Shown here: positions 1-10,150 of the stretch, one piece after another | Layout of the letters: the number at the start of each line of letters is the position of its first letter | How positions within the stretch are numbered: the stretch's first letter is position 1 | Assembly: GCA_029378245.1 (NCBI GenBank) | Contig: JARKIF010000001.1 | Coordinates: 1,674,001 to 1,738,000, forward strand | Direction: 5' to 3' | DNA: 64,000 nt | Source of the DNA: Roridomyces roridus | Taxonomy: Eukaryota; Basidiomycota; Agaricomycetes; Agaricales; Mycenaceae | Notes under the pieces: generated by a model | Database searches by the model: none | Told to the model about the DNA's origin: nothing | Seen by the model: only the letters and a program-made list of their open reading frames with translations | Made by a program: the position numbers and the translations under genes

Positions 1-3000
1 GGATTACTGAGTTTGCCTTCTTGTTGGCGAACGGCATTGGGGCGTCTTACTCGGTTTTGTACGAGGAATATGCGAATGTGCTGGAATTGGAGGGACGGTG
101 CGTCTAAAAATCAATTCTAAAGAGGAAATATTCTTAACAAGAACCAGGAACATCGAGGCCGAGGCTATATACACGAGAGGAATCAAGCGACAAGTCCGTC
201 CCTTGGAACGTCTCAAGAGCAGATACCGCGAATTCAAGACCCGGTTGGGATCCAAGAAAGACCCGGAACGTACGCCTACCCAGAGGTCCCCCGAGCCGCA
301 GCCCCCCACTGCGTCTTCTTCCTCTTCCTTACAAGTCTCGAACGCTGCACTGGCCGCATCAGCCGAGGCGCGTTACGCACATATATTCGCCCCAGCTCAA
401 CCTGGTAAACGGCCAGAGAAACATCAGTTCGACCTGTCGCTGTTATTTAACGATGGGAAAGAGTACTGCATCGAAGAGGCCCGAGCACGGTCAATTGGGC
501 TCTACGGAAAGAAGTGGCCGGCGCCACCGCCGCCCGCTCCTTTCCCCTCCGAGGCCCAGCTGAGCAGCTCTGGAGTCTCGTCATCATCGTCCTCGTCGTC
601 TCTCAGGGTCAATTTCAATGACGACGGCCAAAGTACGTCCAAGATGGGTGGCCGAAGGCGAAGCATGTTGGGTGTCCCAGAGCCGACGGTGACCATCAAC
701 ACCAAGGAGGCCCTTGCCGACGTCTTTGGGATGTTTAATTCTCCAGAGAAGACGGCGAAACTTGCTGCCATCGTTGTGAAGAAGATTGAACCTTCTACAC
801 CCATGGCTCCACCCTCCGTTCGCAAACTAGTGAACGAGAACGAGAACGCGTATGCGAAGACTCCTCAATCCAGTCAGTCCATGCATGGCTTCCCGTTTCC
901 CATTTTAATGAATTTCAGGCTTCCGGCCCTTTGTTGACGAGAACGCGAGTGTTAGCAAAAAGGAGAATACTCCCGCCAAAGTAAGATTTCTGTTGTATTT
1001 CGGCTTATTTTATTGACATTCGCTTCAGTTCGTTCCCTTCACGGACCCGGAAGTTTTCAAAACACCCTCCTTCACGGCGCCGCGAGGCGTGCTCGCTCAA
1101 AAGGAAACGCCGACGCCTGGTGGTAACGTCCGCCCAAATCCCAAGAGTACACTTAATAAACTCTCTGTTGTGCCAGAGGACGAGAATCCGCCTCCACCCG
1201 CACTGGAGAGGAATGTCTTCAAAGTGTTCACAGTCCCCGAAGACCCCGCGCCCAAACCCACGCCGTTACCGATGCGCGACGTCTTCACAGACGATCTTGG
1301 CAAGCCACAGCCAAGACCGACCCACGAACGCGCAAAGTCGTACCACGACTCGGTCACCCCCGCTGCTCCGGCGTTTACACCCTTTGTTGACGAAAACAGG
1401 ACACCTTTCAAGGTTTTCAGTCGTCCGCCCGATTCGAGCGCTGTTACACCTAGTAGTAACGCCGTCTTTACGCCGTTTAGAGATCCCCCAAAGCCTACAC
1501 CGACATTCACTCCGTTCCAGGATCCCGAGCCGAAGGAATTGAAGGTCCCCTCTCCTCCTCCCCGGACACCGTCATGGTCCAACTCTGTCGTGGAGATACC
1601 TGACGATGAGGAAGAGATTGAACAGTATCAAGACGATTACCAGTATGACGACGACGACGACGCTGGAGTCGGCGAGCATCTGCCACCCGAAGAAGAACAA
1701 GAGATGTACGAGGAAGCCGAGGACGAGTCGTACCAAGTTCCGCTCGGTGGGCGATTTGGGCAGTTTACGGTGATGACGCCGATTACGGAGAGGACGTTCG
1801 AGTATACGAGCACGACTACACGGTCGTCTGTTTTTGGAGGGACGCCGAGTCGAGTTTTGGGGCAGGTGGATGAGGGCGATGATACGGGGGGTTCAGCAGC
1901 GTCGTGGCGCGATGCTCGCTATGCTGCGAATATGGCTGACCGGCTGGCTGCAGAACTGCGGGATGAAAGTGAAGAGGAGGAGGAGGAACCGGTCCCTCCA
2001 CAATCGACCGATGTCCTGCGTCTGGTCGACACGCTCAAAGCCTCGACCAGTTTCAAGCCGCCAAATCCGTGCAATCCGTTTGACCGCGATGTGATGGCTT
2101 CCTTGCTGTCGTGCAACATTCCCGATCAGTACTCGTACGATTATCGAGATCGGGATGCCAATCTGCTGGACTCGCTGCAAAGGTTTGCCAAGCGGGCGCG
2201 GAAGACGAGCGGCAACACGAGCAATACGACCGGGGTGCTCGAGGGGAGCTGGTTCCCGTTAAACCTCGACGGTCATCGCTTCAACGTTTCTGAGAAACTC
2301 GGAGAAGGCGGGTTCGGGGCCGTGTTCAAGGCTCGGGATATGGGAACGCAAGAACAAGAGGGTGACACGGATGACGAGGAAGATGAGGATGAAGATGGAT
2401 CCTCCATGGTCGCCGTCAAGGTCGTCAAGCCGAGGAATCTGTGGGAATACCGAGTTCCTGCGTCGCTTGCATTCCGCTCTCCCTCCGGCTCTGCGACGAT
2501 CTGTCATCTTGCCGCATGCGTTGTTTGCATTCCGGGACGAAAGTTACCTGGTGCTGGACCTGTGTCCGCAAGGGACTGCTGCTGAACATTGTGAACGGAG
2601 CCTAATGCAGCCAGTCTATCACAAGCAGGCGGCACGCTTGATGAACTACTCGTCATGTTCTTTGCCGTCGAGCTGCTGCGCCTCGTTGAAGGGATGCATC
2701 GCACGGGCTTTATTCACGGTGATTTGAAGATCGACAACTGCCTCTTGCGACTGGAGGACGTCCCCGGTGGAACAGCTGCCTGGTCGAGCATGTACAGCCC
2801 TGCCGGTGACAACGGTTGGTCGCACAAGGGTCTCAAGCTGATTGACTTTGGGCGGACGATCGACACGCGTTTGTTCCCAATCTGGCCAGCAATTCATCGG
2901 TGATTGGGACGCAGACGAGCGCGATTGCTTTGAGCTGCGGGAGAATCGGCCGTGGACGTACCAGACGGATTATTTCGGGCTCGCCGGCATCATATATTGC

Positions 3001-3279
3001 ATGCTGTTTGGCAAGTACATGCAAGCCAACTCGGTGTCGACAAGGGACGGCCGACACAGGATTGATACAACATTCAAGCGGTATTGGCAGACGGAGATTT
3101 GGGACAAGCTGTTTGGCATTCTGCTCAATCCCTGTGCCGTACGAGATGGAGAGCTCCCGCTATGCGATGATCTCGCCCAAGTACGAGTGCAGATGGAGAG
3201 CTGGTTACAAGCGAACTGTAACCGAGCGAGCAACACGCTCAAGGGCCTGCTCAAAAAGGTCGAAGTGCTCTGTATATGA
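1..3279 (+). CDS. BUB1: MadBub / BUB1-type spindle checkpoint kinase, 5' end missing, four frame breaks
   Basis: Mitotic checkpoint Ser/Thr kinase acting at kinetochores. The window opens inside the N-terminal Mad3/BUB1 TPR domain; exon frame starts at base 3. Exons seen: 3-97, 148-872, 919-980, 1029 onward; introns are 46-50 nt. After the first intron comes the family segment AEAIYTRGIKR...RLKSRYREF. A GLEBS-like Bub3-binding motif (TINTKEALADVFGMF) lies near 686-741 and a KEN box at 960-968. The linker has repeated F-x-P-F-x-D units, then an acidic stretch. The kinase domain begins about 2278 (GEGGFGAVF), with VAVKVV, HGDLKIDN (about 2716-2739) and IDFGRT (about 2839-2857). Frame is broken by single-base changes near 2454, 2576, 2599 and 2880, although the kinase protein is well conserved across every break. 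KEN plus GLEBS plus kinase in one protein indicates the unduplicated MadBub form. Identity is secure; whether the breaks are real is not. Confidence 0.93.
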
Positions 3280-3616
3280 CTTGTAGCATACGTTCTTTTT
3301 TTGTTTATCATTTCATTCCAAGGAAATCCTAATGCAACAAATCGGTCCTATTCCGGAATCCGCAAACACAACATCGAAGATAGCGTTAGTTACACGAACC
3401 CAGGTCAAGGCTGACTGCATGGAATCCCGAAAACAATGCGACAAGAAATCCACCCTCCCTCCACCCGTCCTGCCCATCCACTGGTCCATCGCCGACTGCT
3501 CATGCGTGCCCGCCCATCTGAACGGGCGCTTGGACGCCCTCGTAGGGGTGTACGGGCCCGTTTGGTTGCTGCTGCATCATCATGGGATAAGGCACAGCGT
3601 GTTGTACTGTTTACGT
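3280..3616. other. Convergent 3' intergenic region
   Basis: Short space between the stop codons of the MadBub and ataxin-2 genes, expected to hold both 3' UTRs. Open frames here do not resemble genes. Confidence 0.6.
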
Positions 3617-6599
3617 TTATTCAGTACAAGGTGGAAGGACAAGGAAGACCGTACGCTGTGGACTTTGGTGGTAGTATGGGTGAGCATGGGCGGGGATTGG
3701 CGTGGGAGGCATTGAAGGCCGGGGACCAGCGCCGTTGGGTGGTGGGTATCCCCCGGGCGGCGGTGGAGGCGGTTGCATGTATTGAGGAGCTACAAAATAA
3801 GATTCAACACAACTGGGCATGAATACGAATGGCAAGACGTACGAGGCATGGCTCCCATGCTGGGAGAAGCATACATAGCTACGATTCTTCATCAACATTG
3901 ATACACAGACAATCGAGTTGTAATTACCATTGGGAGGCGGCATGCCTGGCGGATACGGCATCTGCATATACGGGCCACCCATGTACGCTCCAGGAGGGCC
4001 TGTCGGGACCATTCCAGGCGGCATCATCTACCCTTTGCGTCAACCCCAGTTCAACACGTGACCAAAGGTAAAACAGACCTGGCCAGGATAACCATATGGA
4101 GGGTAGGCATACACGTACCCCCGAGCAGCGGCCTGTGCCGCCGGGTCTTCGTCGAAAGTGGGAGGTTGCATGGGCACAGGACCGGGAGGCGGCATGTGCG
4201 GCGAGTGTTGCTGCTGTGCCGGGTACTGTGGTGGCTGCGGGAACATGAGCATGAACCGCTTGCCGTTGTAGGGCCACATCGCCGCTGCATTCCGTTCAGC
4301 ATCTCAGGAGTACAAGGCGACGAGATCACGCACAGACTTGCGTCGCGTCGGCAACCTTGTTGTGTTTGAAAGGATTAAAGTCATCCTTGATGTGTGCCGC
4401 CGTGTTCTTCTTGATTGGCCGTGTGCCAAAGAACGGATTTGGCGTCGTCGGCGGAGCCTATACATCTTCAGCAGCGTCAGCGAGATATACAAGGCACATA
4501 CCTCGGATTTAGGCTTGGGGGACACGGATGAAGAGGCGCTCGGGTGGGGCGATGGAGCACCCTAATAATCCAAAACGGTTAGCCAAAGAGGCGTGTCAGC
4601 GGAAGCAACAGGCGATTACAGGAGTGAAGGCATTTGCCTTGGGATTCGGTTTGAACGAGGATGCATTGACGTTCAATTGTTTGTTGATGTTGGGAGACGA
4701 CGGCGCGGCGGCAGCGGCGGCGGCGGCGAGGGCAGAGGTTGTAGCGGATGCAGTCATGGTTGATGGCCGGGCAGCGGCGTTGCTGGTGGTCGGTTGTGAG
4801 GACTGCCGCGTCTTGGAGCCCTTGAACGGAGGTATGACTTGGATAACCATGCTCGGCTTGCTGGTGCTGGCGGGTCGAGTGGGAGTGGCGGTGGCAGCGG
4901 GTTTGGCGGTACTGCCCTTGGCTGCTGGAGTGGCAGCCTTTAATGGAGCGATGGGTTTCCGCACGACATCAGGCGCAATCTTGCCAACGAGCGCAGGGCC
5001 GCCGCGCGGTGCCCCAGGTACAACAGAGGGAGAGGATGAAGCACCAATGTTGCGTGCCTGGGTTGAAGTGGCATCGCGGCTCGCCTTTTCCTTGATGGCA
5101 CGCTGCTTCTCCTCGTCCTTGGCAAGAATCGGGACCAGGTCGTCGGGGATGGGTTTGTTGAGCTGACGAGGGATTAGGATACAGCTGAACAGGGTGGAGG
5201 GGAGGACACACCTTGAAACTTTGGCTGAACTTGACCAGTTCCGCCATCCGTTTGTCCATGTCGCTCTTCACCATCGCTTGCCGCTTTTGCTGCAGCCGTT
5301 GCTTTTCGGTGGTCACAAAGTCGCTGAAGGCCGTGACGGGGTCGTTGGCGGGCTAGATCATCATGAGCCACAGTTCCCCCGAGGTGTGGAGCGCCGTACC
5401 TTGGCAGAGCCCGGGGGAGCAGGGGAAGGGGACTTTGAAGGGGTGGAAGGAACAGCAGTCCCATCCGGACCATTCACGGATAGTTTTGGAATATCAGCCT
5501 TGGCCGCGTTGCCAGCAGGCGACAGGGCACCTGGTCTCCTCGCGCCTGGGGGCACGTACGCATTATTTCCACGGACAACGGCACCATACCTGAAAGAAGA
5601 ATCAGACATATAAGTAACAGAGAAAAGAAACACGCACTTGTCCTCCTCATTTATCCCGCTGTCGTCGACCGTCTGGTTGCGCTCCTCTGCAATATGCGCG
5701 TTGTTGGTGCCCGCGCCAATGATCTCGTTCGCTATCCGTTGAGCTTTACGCTCGCGCTCCTTAAAGTCGGGCGCTGAGCGGTCGAGCTTGGTCGTGTAAG
5801 CGTCCTCGTCAAAGCTAGTCCTCACGCCGAACAGCTTCTCGTTGACGTTGAACTGGTCCCATTGCCCCTTGCTGCCCGCGCCGAATGTCTCCTCGTCGCC
5901 GAGCCCGCCACCACCGACTACTCCTGCGGATGTGTCGTCCGACCAGGCTTGCAACTCTCGTTCTCGAGGCGCCGACTTTTTTTGGCTGATGTCGGCGTCT
6001 GTTCTGAAGGCTGCACAGGAGGGTCAGATAGCAACGCGGGTAGAACAGGACACTTACAGTCGCCGTTGGGAACCTTGGCGTCGGCGGGTCCGGAAGTCCA
6101 AGTGTCGATGTTGGTGGAGGCAATGAAGAGGGTGTCTTTGAGGGGACCACCGGGGTTCGCGATGTCCTTGACATCTCTCAGGGTGACGCCGGTCGTGTCG
6201 CCCTCTGCACTCGTGGACGCGATGACGCCTTCGTAGCGCAGAGAAGTCTTGGTGGAGAGTGTTATCGTCGTTCCCTATGAGAAAAAAAATTGCATAAATT
6301 GTACGTTAACGGATGGAACAGACACACGGTGAGGCCGGCGAGGGACTGGAGGAGGGTGCCATTCACGCCGTTCGTGGATGCCAGAGGGGGAAAGGTGGTC
6401 GGTGGTGCAGTTGGCTGCGGAGAGCTGCTGGCGGAGAAGGTGGGCGACGCGCGAGCACCCGTCCAAGCTTGTTGACGACCACCAGTTCTGAGAACCGGGA
6501 AATGAGAGGAGAGCTGGGATTTTGGCAGGGGAGAATGTACCGTGTGGGCTCCGTGGGGCCCTTCCTGGTAGGCTTGGGCTGCCTGGTGGTGGAGGCCAT
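3617..6599 (-). CDS. PBP1: Ataxin-2 / Pbp1 homologue (Lsm, LsmAD and PAM2)
   Basis: Poly(A)-binding-protein partner acting in stress granules, mRNA stability and TORC1 control (family knowledge). Start ATG at 6599. Exons called: 6599-6541, 6487-6328, 6274-6058, 6010-5638, 5589-5400, 5352-5212, 5162 onward, then small 3' exons ending at 3617. The Lsm-like part reads NGTLLQSLAGLT...GVTLRDVKDI, followed by the LsmAD part (FGVRTSFDEDAYTTKLD, ERKAQRIANEI). A PAM2 motif for the Pab1 MLLE domain, LNVNASSFKP, lies near 4640-4690. A second short NPFFGTRP segment, a Met/Pro/Gly-rich tail and an approximately 130-nt last intron follow. The join near 4305-4340 needs either a ~31-nt intron or a one-base error; this is unresolved. 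Convergent with the BUB1 gene. Confidence 0.93.
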
Positions 6600-7283
6600 T
6601 GAAGATTGTGTTTAGTTACCACAAAAGAGTTCAAGTTTGACAGGGTTTTGCCTCCGTCCAATTCAAGTTTGTTCCGCCACTATGCAGTGTCTACACCGAG
6701 AAACGATACTGGCACGCACATGCACAACTAGCAAGAACTGGTATTGACGGCGTCGGGCTACTCAGGAAGATCTGCTACATGTTCTGCCGCTCTATCTGGA
6801 CTCCGACTCTTGTGCGCACGGACCAGGTCTTTAATTAAAACTTCCGGGGGATCTCTTCAAGAACTCGACGCAAAGTACCGCTCCCCACGTCGCTCTGGTG
6901 TGGCAGACGGAGAATGTGTCCTTCTTCCGTGGTATCGTGTCCAGAACTTGGAATTTCTCCCGTGATTCTGACTGGGTCTGACGTGGGATGGACAGCGGTA
7001 GTTCCTAGGTCGCGGGCTCGAACATAGAGCAGTGCTCGGTGAGTCTAATGGGCCGTGTGGAAGGCGGCTCACAGGCAACTGGCGGCAGAAATATTCTCCT
7101 TGGAAACGATGATAGTTGCGCCGTGCTCATGATGCAGCTGCGTCAGTTCTAATTATACGCGGTAATGTGGTCCCTTTTGAAAGTGCCCCCTGATGTCATA
7201 GGAGCCAATCCGTATAAAAGGCCACCCGACCTCCCATCTTTTCATCAAGCCACTTCCTCCTACAACCACCTCTCTTACACATA
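6600..7283. other. Intergenic region upstream of ataxin-2 and CipC copy A
   Basis: Divergent promoter space. The only clear signals are a CCAAT box (about 7205-7209) and a TATA box for the rightward gene. No conserved open frame is seen. Confidence 0.6.
7213..7220 (+). promoter_or_regulatory. TATA box of CipC copy A
   Basis: TATAAAAG 71 nt before the ATG, with CCAAT a few bases upstream. The same box lies before copies C, D and E, which fits a strongly inducible gene family. Confidence 0.7.
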
Positions 7284-7757
7284 ATGGGTTTCTTCTCCAA
7301 CGACTCCAGCCAGGCTGACGCCTACAACCAGGTTGGTGCTGTCTTCGTCGTCCCTCTGAACCTCCATTAACAGTATCGCAGCTCCAATCCAGCCCTCACA
7401 AGTCGGAGATGTCCCACGAGCTGTTGGCTGGCGCTGCTTCGTTCTTTGCCGCCCGTGAACTCGAGAAGCACATGGCTGCCAACGGCAAGCCCACCTCGCA
7501 CGCCGAGACCAAGGCTTTGCTGTACGTCGTACACGATGGTTCCGATTCTGAGCATTCCTCACACGCTTCACAGTGCTGGTTTTGCCGGCGCCTTCATCGA
7601 CAAGGAGGTTGAGACCCGCGGCCTCGACTTCATCGACAAGGAGAAGGCCAAGCACGATGGTGTGTCTGACGTCTCTTCAATTTCTCTCTCCCCCTTCTGA
7701 ACGCGTTGCCTAGCGCACAATGCTGCCGCTGACGAGGTCATCGTCGAGGACTTCTAA
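7284..7757 (+). CDS. CipC-like protein (DUF3759), copy A
   Basis: Small soluble protein of the concanamycin-induced protein C family; members are strongly expressed under stress or antibiotic exposure, but their biochemical role is unknown. Four exons: 7284-7331, 7382-7521, 7574-7659, 7714-7757; introns of 50-54 nt. The protein starts MGFFSNDSSQADAYNQ. It carries the family core SHELLAGAASFFAARELEKH, then AGFAGAFIDKEVETRGLDF, and ends EVIVEDF. No signal peptide or membrane segment. Intact, with a strong TATA promoter. It is the first of five copies in 11.5 kb. Confidence 0.9.
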
Positions 7758-8554
7758 GTTATATGTAGTAAAATGATAAATGTACACCTGCCGTCAAACA
7801 TATTTTTGGACTTTTCTTATCGTGTGGGATTCTGTGGGACCAATTGGGGTGAAGCACACGACTGAAGTTGGCCAGGGGCGCGATCCATCACAGAGTCGCA
7901 TCAACTTTCGGGCGTGATCGCGTGATCGCGTACCCGTACCACCACCATCTTGTCGACCATCTTTTTCATCGTTCAAATGGCGATGCTGGAGTTCAAGAGT
8001 CGCACGTCGCTGACCGCATGCACTGGAATCCGTCGGGATCTTTTCTTTGTGGGCCCACTCTTGCCTTCAGACCTCAGCGATCCACTGCCGATACAACCAC
8101 GCAACCCTCGATGCGAGCCCCTCTTTTTCCTTTCGCCTCCGAATACAGATTCAGTGGATCGCTGCTATTCTTGACCCTGTACCACGAAGACAACATACGG
8201 GCTGTCAATATCTTCCACCTGGCGCCTTCCGAACCCGGTTAGTATTTTCGACGATTTGCGTCTGGTCGAGTTTTCCATTGTACAAGTCAATCTGGACTGA
8301 ATTCTGAGGTTTCCTGTCCGAGTATCGCGCCCATCCCAGGCACAGACAACGACAACGACATGACACCTCAGGCTCAGGGCAGTTTCGAGTCTGATTATTT
8401 CAGTAGGATCGTCTCCGCTGGTCCTGGCGTTCCTATTCGCGCTGCTGCAGAGCAGATAAAGTTTGGCGTTTCGCACGAACTTTCGCCGGCACCCGCTCGC
8501 CTCCGCAGCCAAGGCATATAAACAGCGGCCAGTGGCTTTGACGGTTCACACACG
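7758..8554. other. Intergenic region
   Basis: About 800 bases between CipC copies A and B. I see no conserved gene; open frames are short and unlike their neighbours. Confidence 0.5.
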
Positions 8555-9017
8555 ATGGGATTCTTTGCAGACGACTCCACCGCAGGCCAAGCATACGTTC
8601 AGGTCCGCGCTCTGCCTCTCATCTCTAAATCATCCTCATCATCACTGTTCGTAGTTCCGGTCCGCTCTCAACACCGACATCTCCCAGGACCTCCTCGTCG
8701 GCTGCTGTCTCTTTCTATGCCTCCCGCGAACTAGAGAGGCATGAGGCTGAGGTGGGAAAGCCTGCCTCGCCAGCGGATACCCAGGTTCTCATGTGAGTAC
8801 CGTCCCTCGCCAGTATCATTATCATTCACAGGGCGGTCCAGTGCTAGTTTCGTTGGCCCGTCAATTGACAAGGAGGTTGAGATGCGCGGCCTTGAGTTCG
8901 TTAACAAGGATGTGGCCAAGTACGATGGTGCGTGGAGCCGTTCATCTGTTGTTTGTGTGTCTTAACCGTCTTCAAGCTGTGAAGGCTGCATTCGCGGAAT
9001 ATTACAAGGAGGCCTAA
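8555..9017 (+). pseudogene. CipC-like copy B, frameshifted
   Basis: Same four-exon plan as copy A: exon 1 at 8555-8602 (MGFFADDSTAGQAY), exon 2 from 8655, later exons reading SIDKEVEMRGLEFVNKD and ending in an AEYYKEA tail at 9017. Compared with copy A, two bases are missing at about 8701-8703 (GGC GCT GCT reduced to GGC T GCT), which breaks frame in exon 2. Sequence on both sides still reads as the family core (ASRELERHE). A weak TATA-like box lies at 8517-8523. Divergence is higher than in the other copies and the tail differs, so genuine decay is plausible; a base-calling error is the alternative. Confidence 0.75.
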
Positions 9018-9349
9018 CTAGTCCAGCGCTGTTTGTTTATAGAAGCACCCGCTCACAACAGATTGACGAATATTCTTGTTCCATCATCCGCTTCCAGTTG
9101 ACCGCTCAACAGGCTTCGAGTTCCTCGGCCCCATCGAATAAGATTGGGTCGTCATAGTATCGGTTCAATGGCGTTCTTCCCTCACGAATACAAGGACTCG
9201 AATTGACGCCATCCCACTCAACCCCCGCATCGAGCCTTGGAGCCCCTCGGCGACGCCACCTCTCTCATCACGTCCCAATATAGAAAGGTACCACAGAAGA
9301 GATATAAAAGGCGGTCGTCAGGCTCAGACCTCCCATCTACCAACTTACC
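9018..9349. other. Intergenic region, CipC B to C
   Basis: Promoter space of copy C. Apart from its TATA box nothing is recognised. Confidence 0.5.
9303..9310 (+). promoter_or_regulatory. TATA box of CipC copy C
   Basis: TATAAAAG 47 nt before the ATG of copy C, matching the box before copies A, D and E. Confidence 0.7.
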
Positions 9350-9823
9350 ATGGGTTTCTTCTCAGACAACTCTGACCAGGCTGACTGCTACAACCAGGTG
9401 GGCATCACCACTGTTGTTGCTGAACATGCGCTGACATCCCTGTAGTTGCAGGCTGAACCCCACAAGGCCCAATTCTCGCACGAGCTGCTCGCTGGAGCTG
9501 CAAGCTTTTTCGCCGCAAAAGAGCTCGAGAAACATGAGGCTGCGAACGGAAAGGTTACTTCGCACGCTGAGGCCAAGGCTCTTCTGTTGGTGTCATTCTT
9601 GTTTGTTTCGATTTCAGGGTCACTCACGATGCATCTAGTGCTGGTTTCGCAGGTGCATTCATCGACCGTCAGGTGGAGACCCGTGGTCTCGACTGGGTCG
9701 ACAAGGAGAAGGCCCAGCATGATGGTACGTCAACTCTTTGGCCGTTTTATTGATTTATTTGGCTAACTGGGATCTGTAGCGCACCAGGCGGCACTTAACG
9801 AATACCAGAGGGACGACTATTAA
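9350..9823 (+). CDS. CipC-like protein (DUF3759), copy C
   Basis: Four exons: 9350-9397, 9446-9585, 9639-9724, 9780-9823, with intron positions and phases identical to copy A. It starts MGFFSDNSDQADCYNQ, keeps SHELLAGAASFFAAKELEKH and AGFAGAFIDRQVETRGLDW, and ends NEYQRDDY rather than with the EVIVE tail of A, D and E. Intact. Same family role as copy A; the different tail suggests an older duplicate. Confidence 0.9.
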
Positions 9824-10150
9824 TCTGTAGCACTCAGTGTATTAACAACAGGAATGGATGTCTGGGACACGGCTTGATGGCGCGGCAAACGGCCCGTCCT
9901 TTTGCTGTCCTGTTGATCTCGTTGACGTCCATCTCATGCCGCCCGCAACACTCACCATGGGCTTTTCCATTTACGATTCGAAGGATTACGCGCTGACTTT
10001 TTCAACTGAAAGTTGACTGAAAGACTCGATGTTCGACCTCCGATGAAGCAAAGTCAAAAATAATACACAAATCCGCTGCCGTAATGATATTTTCCACTTT
10101 GAGTCCTGAAGCTTTGGAGTCCTCAATCCTGCTCCCACCGTGACCAAGGA
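9824..10150. other. Intergenic region with a possible CipC 5' remnant
   Basis: At about 9957 an ATG context reads MGF-S-I-YDS, weakly like the CipC start, then stops. Nothing else is recognised. The remnant reading is tentative. Confidence 0.3.

Noticed and set aside
2450..2600. Introns as explanation for frame changes in the MadBub kinase
   Set aside because: The conserved protein continues with no spare bases between frames, so no intron of any plausible size fits.
4528..5166. 212-residue plus-strand open frame rich in Ala/Gly/Val
   Set aside because: It is the antisense shadow of the Ala/Pro/Thr-rich exon of ataxin-2, which has PAM2 and matching splice sites on the other strand.
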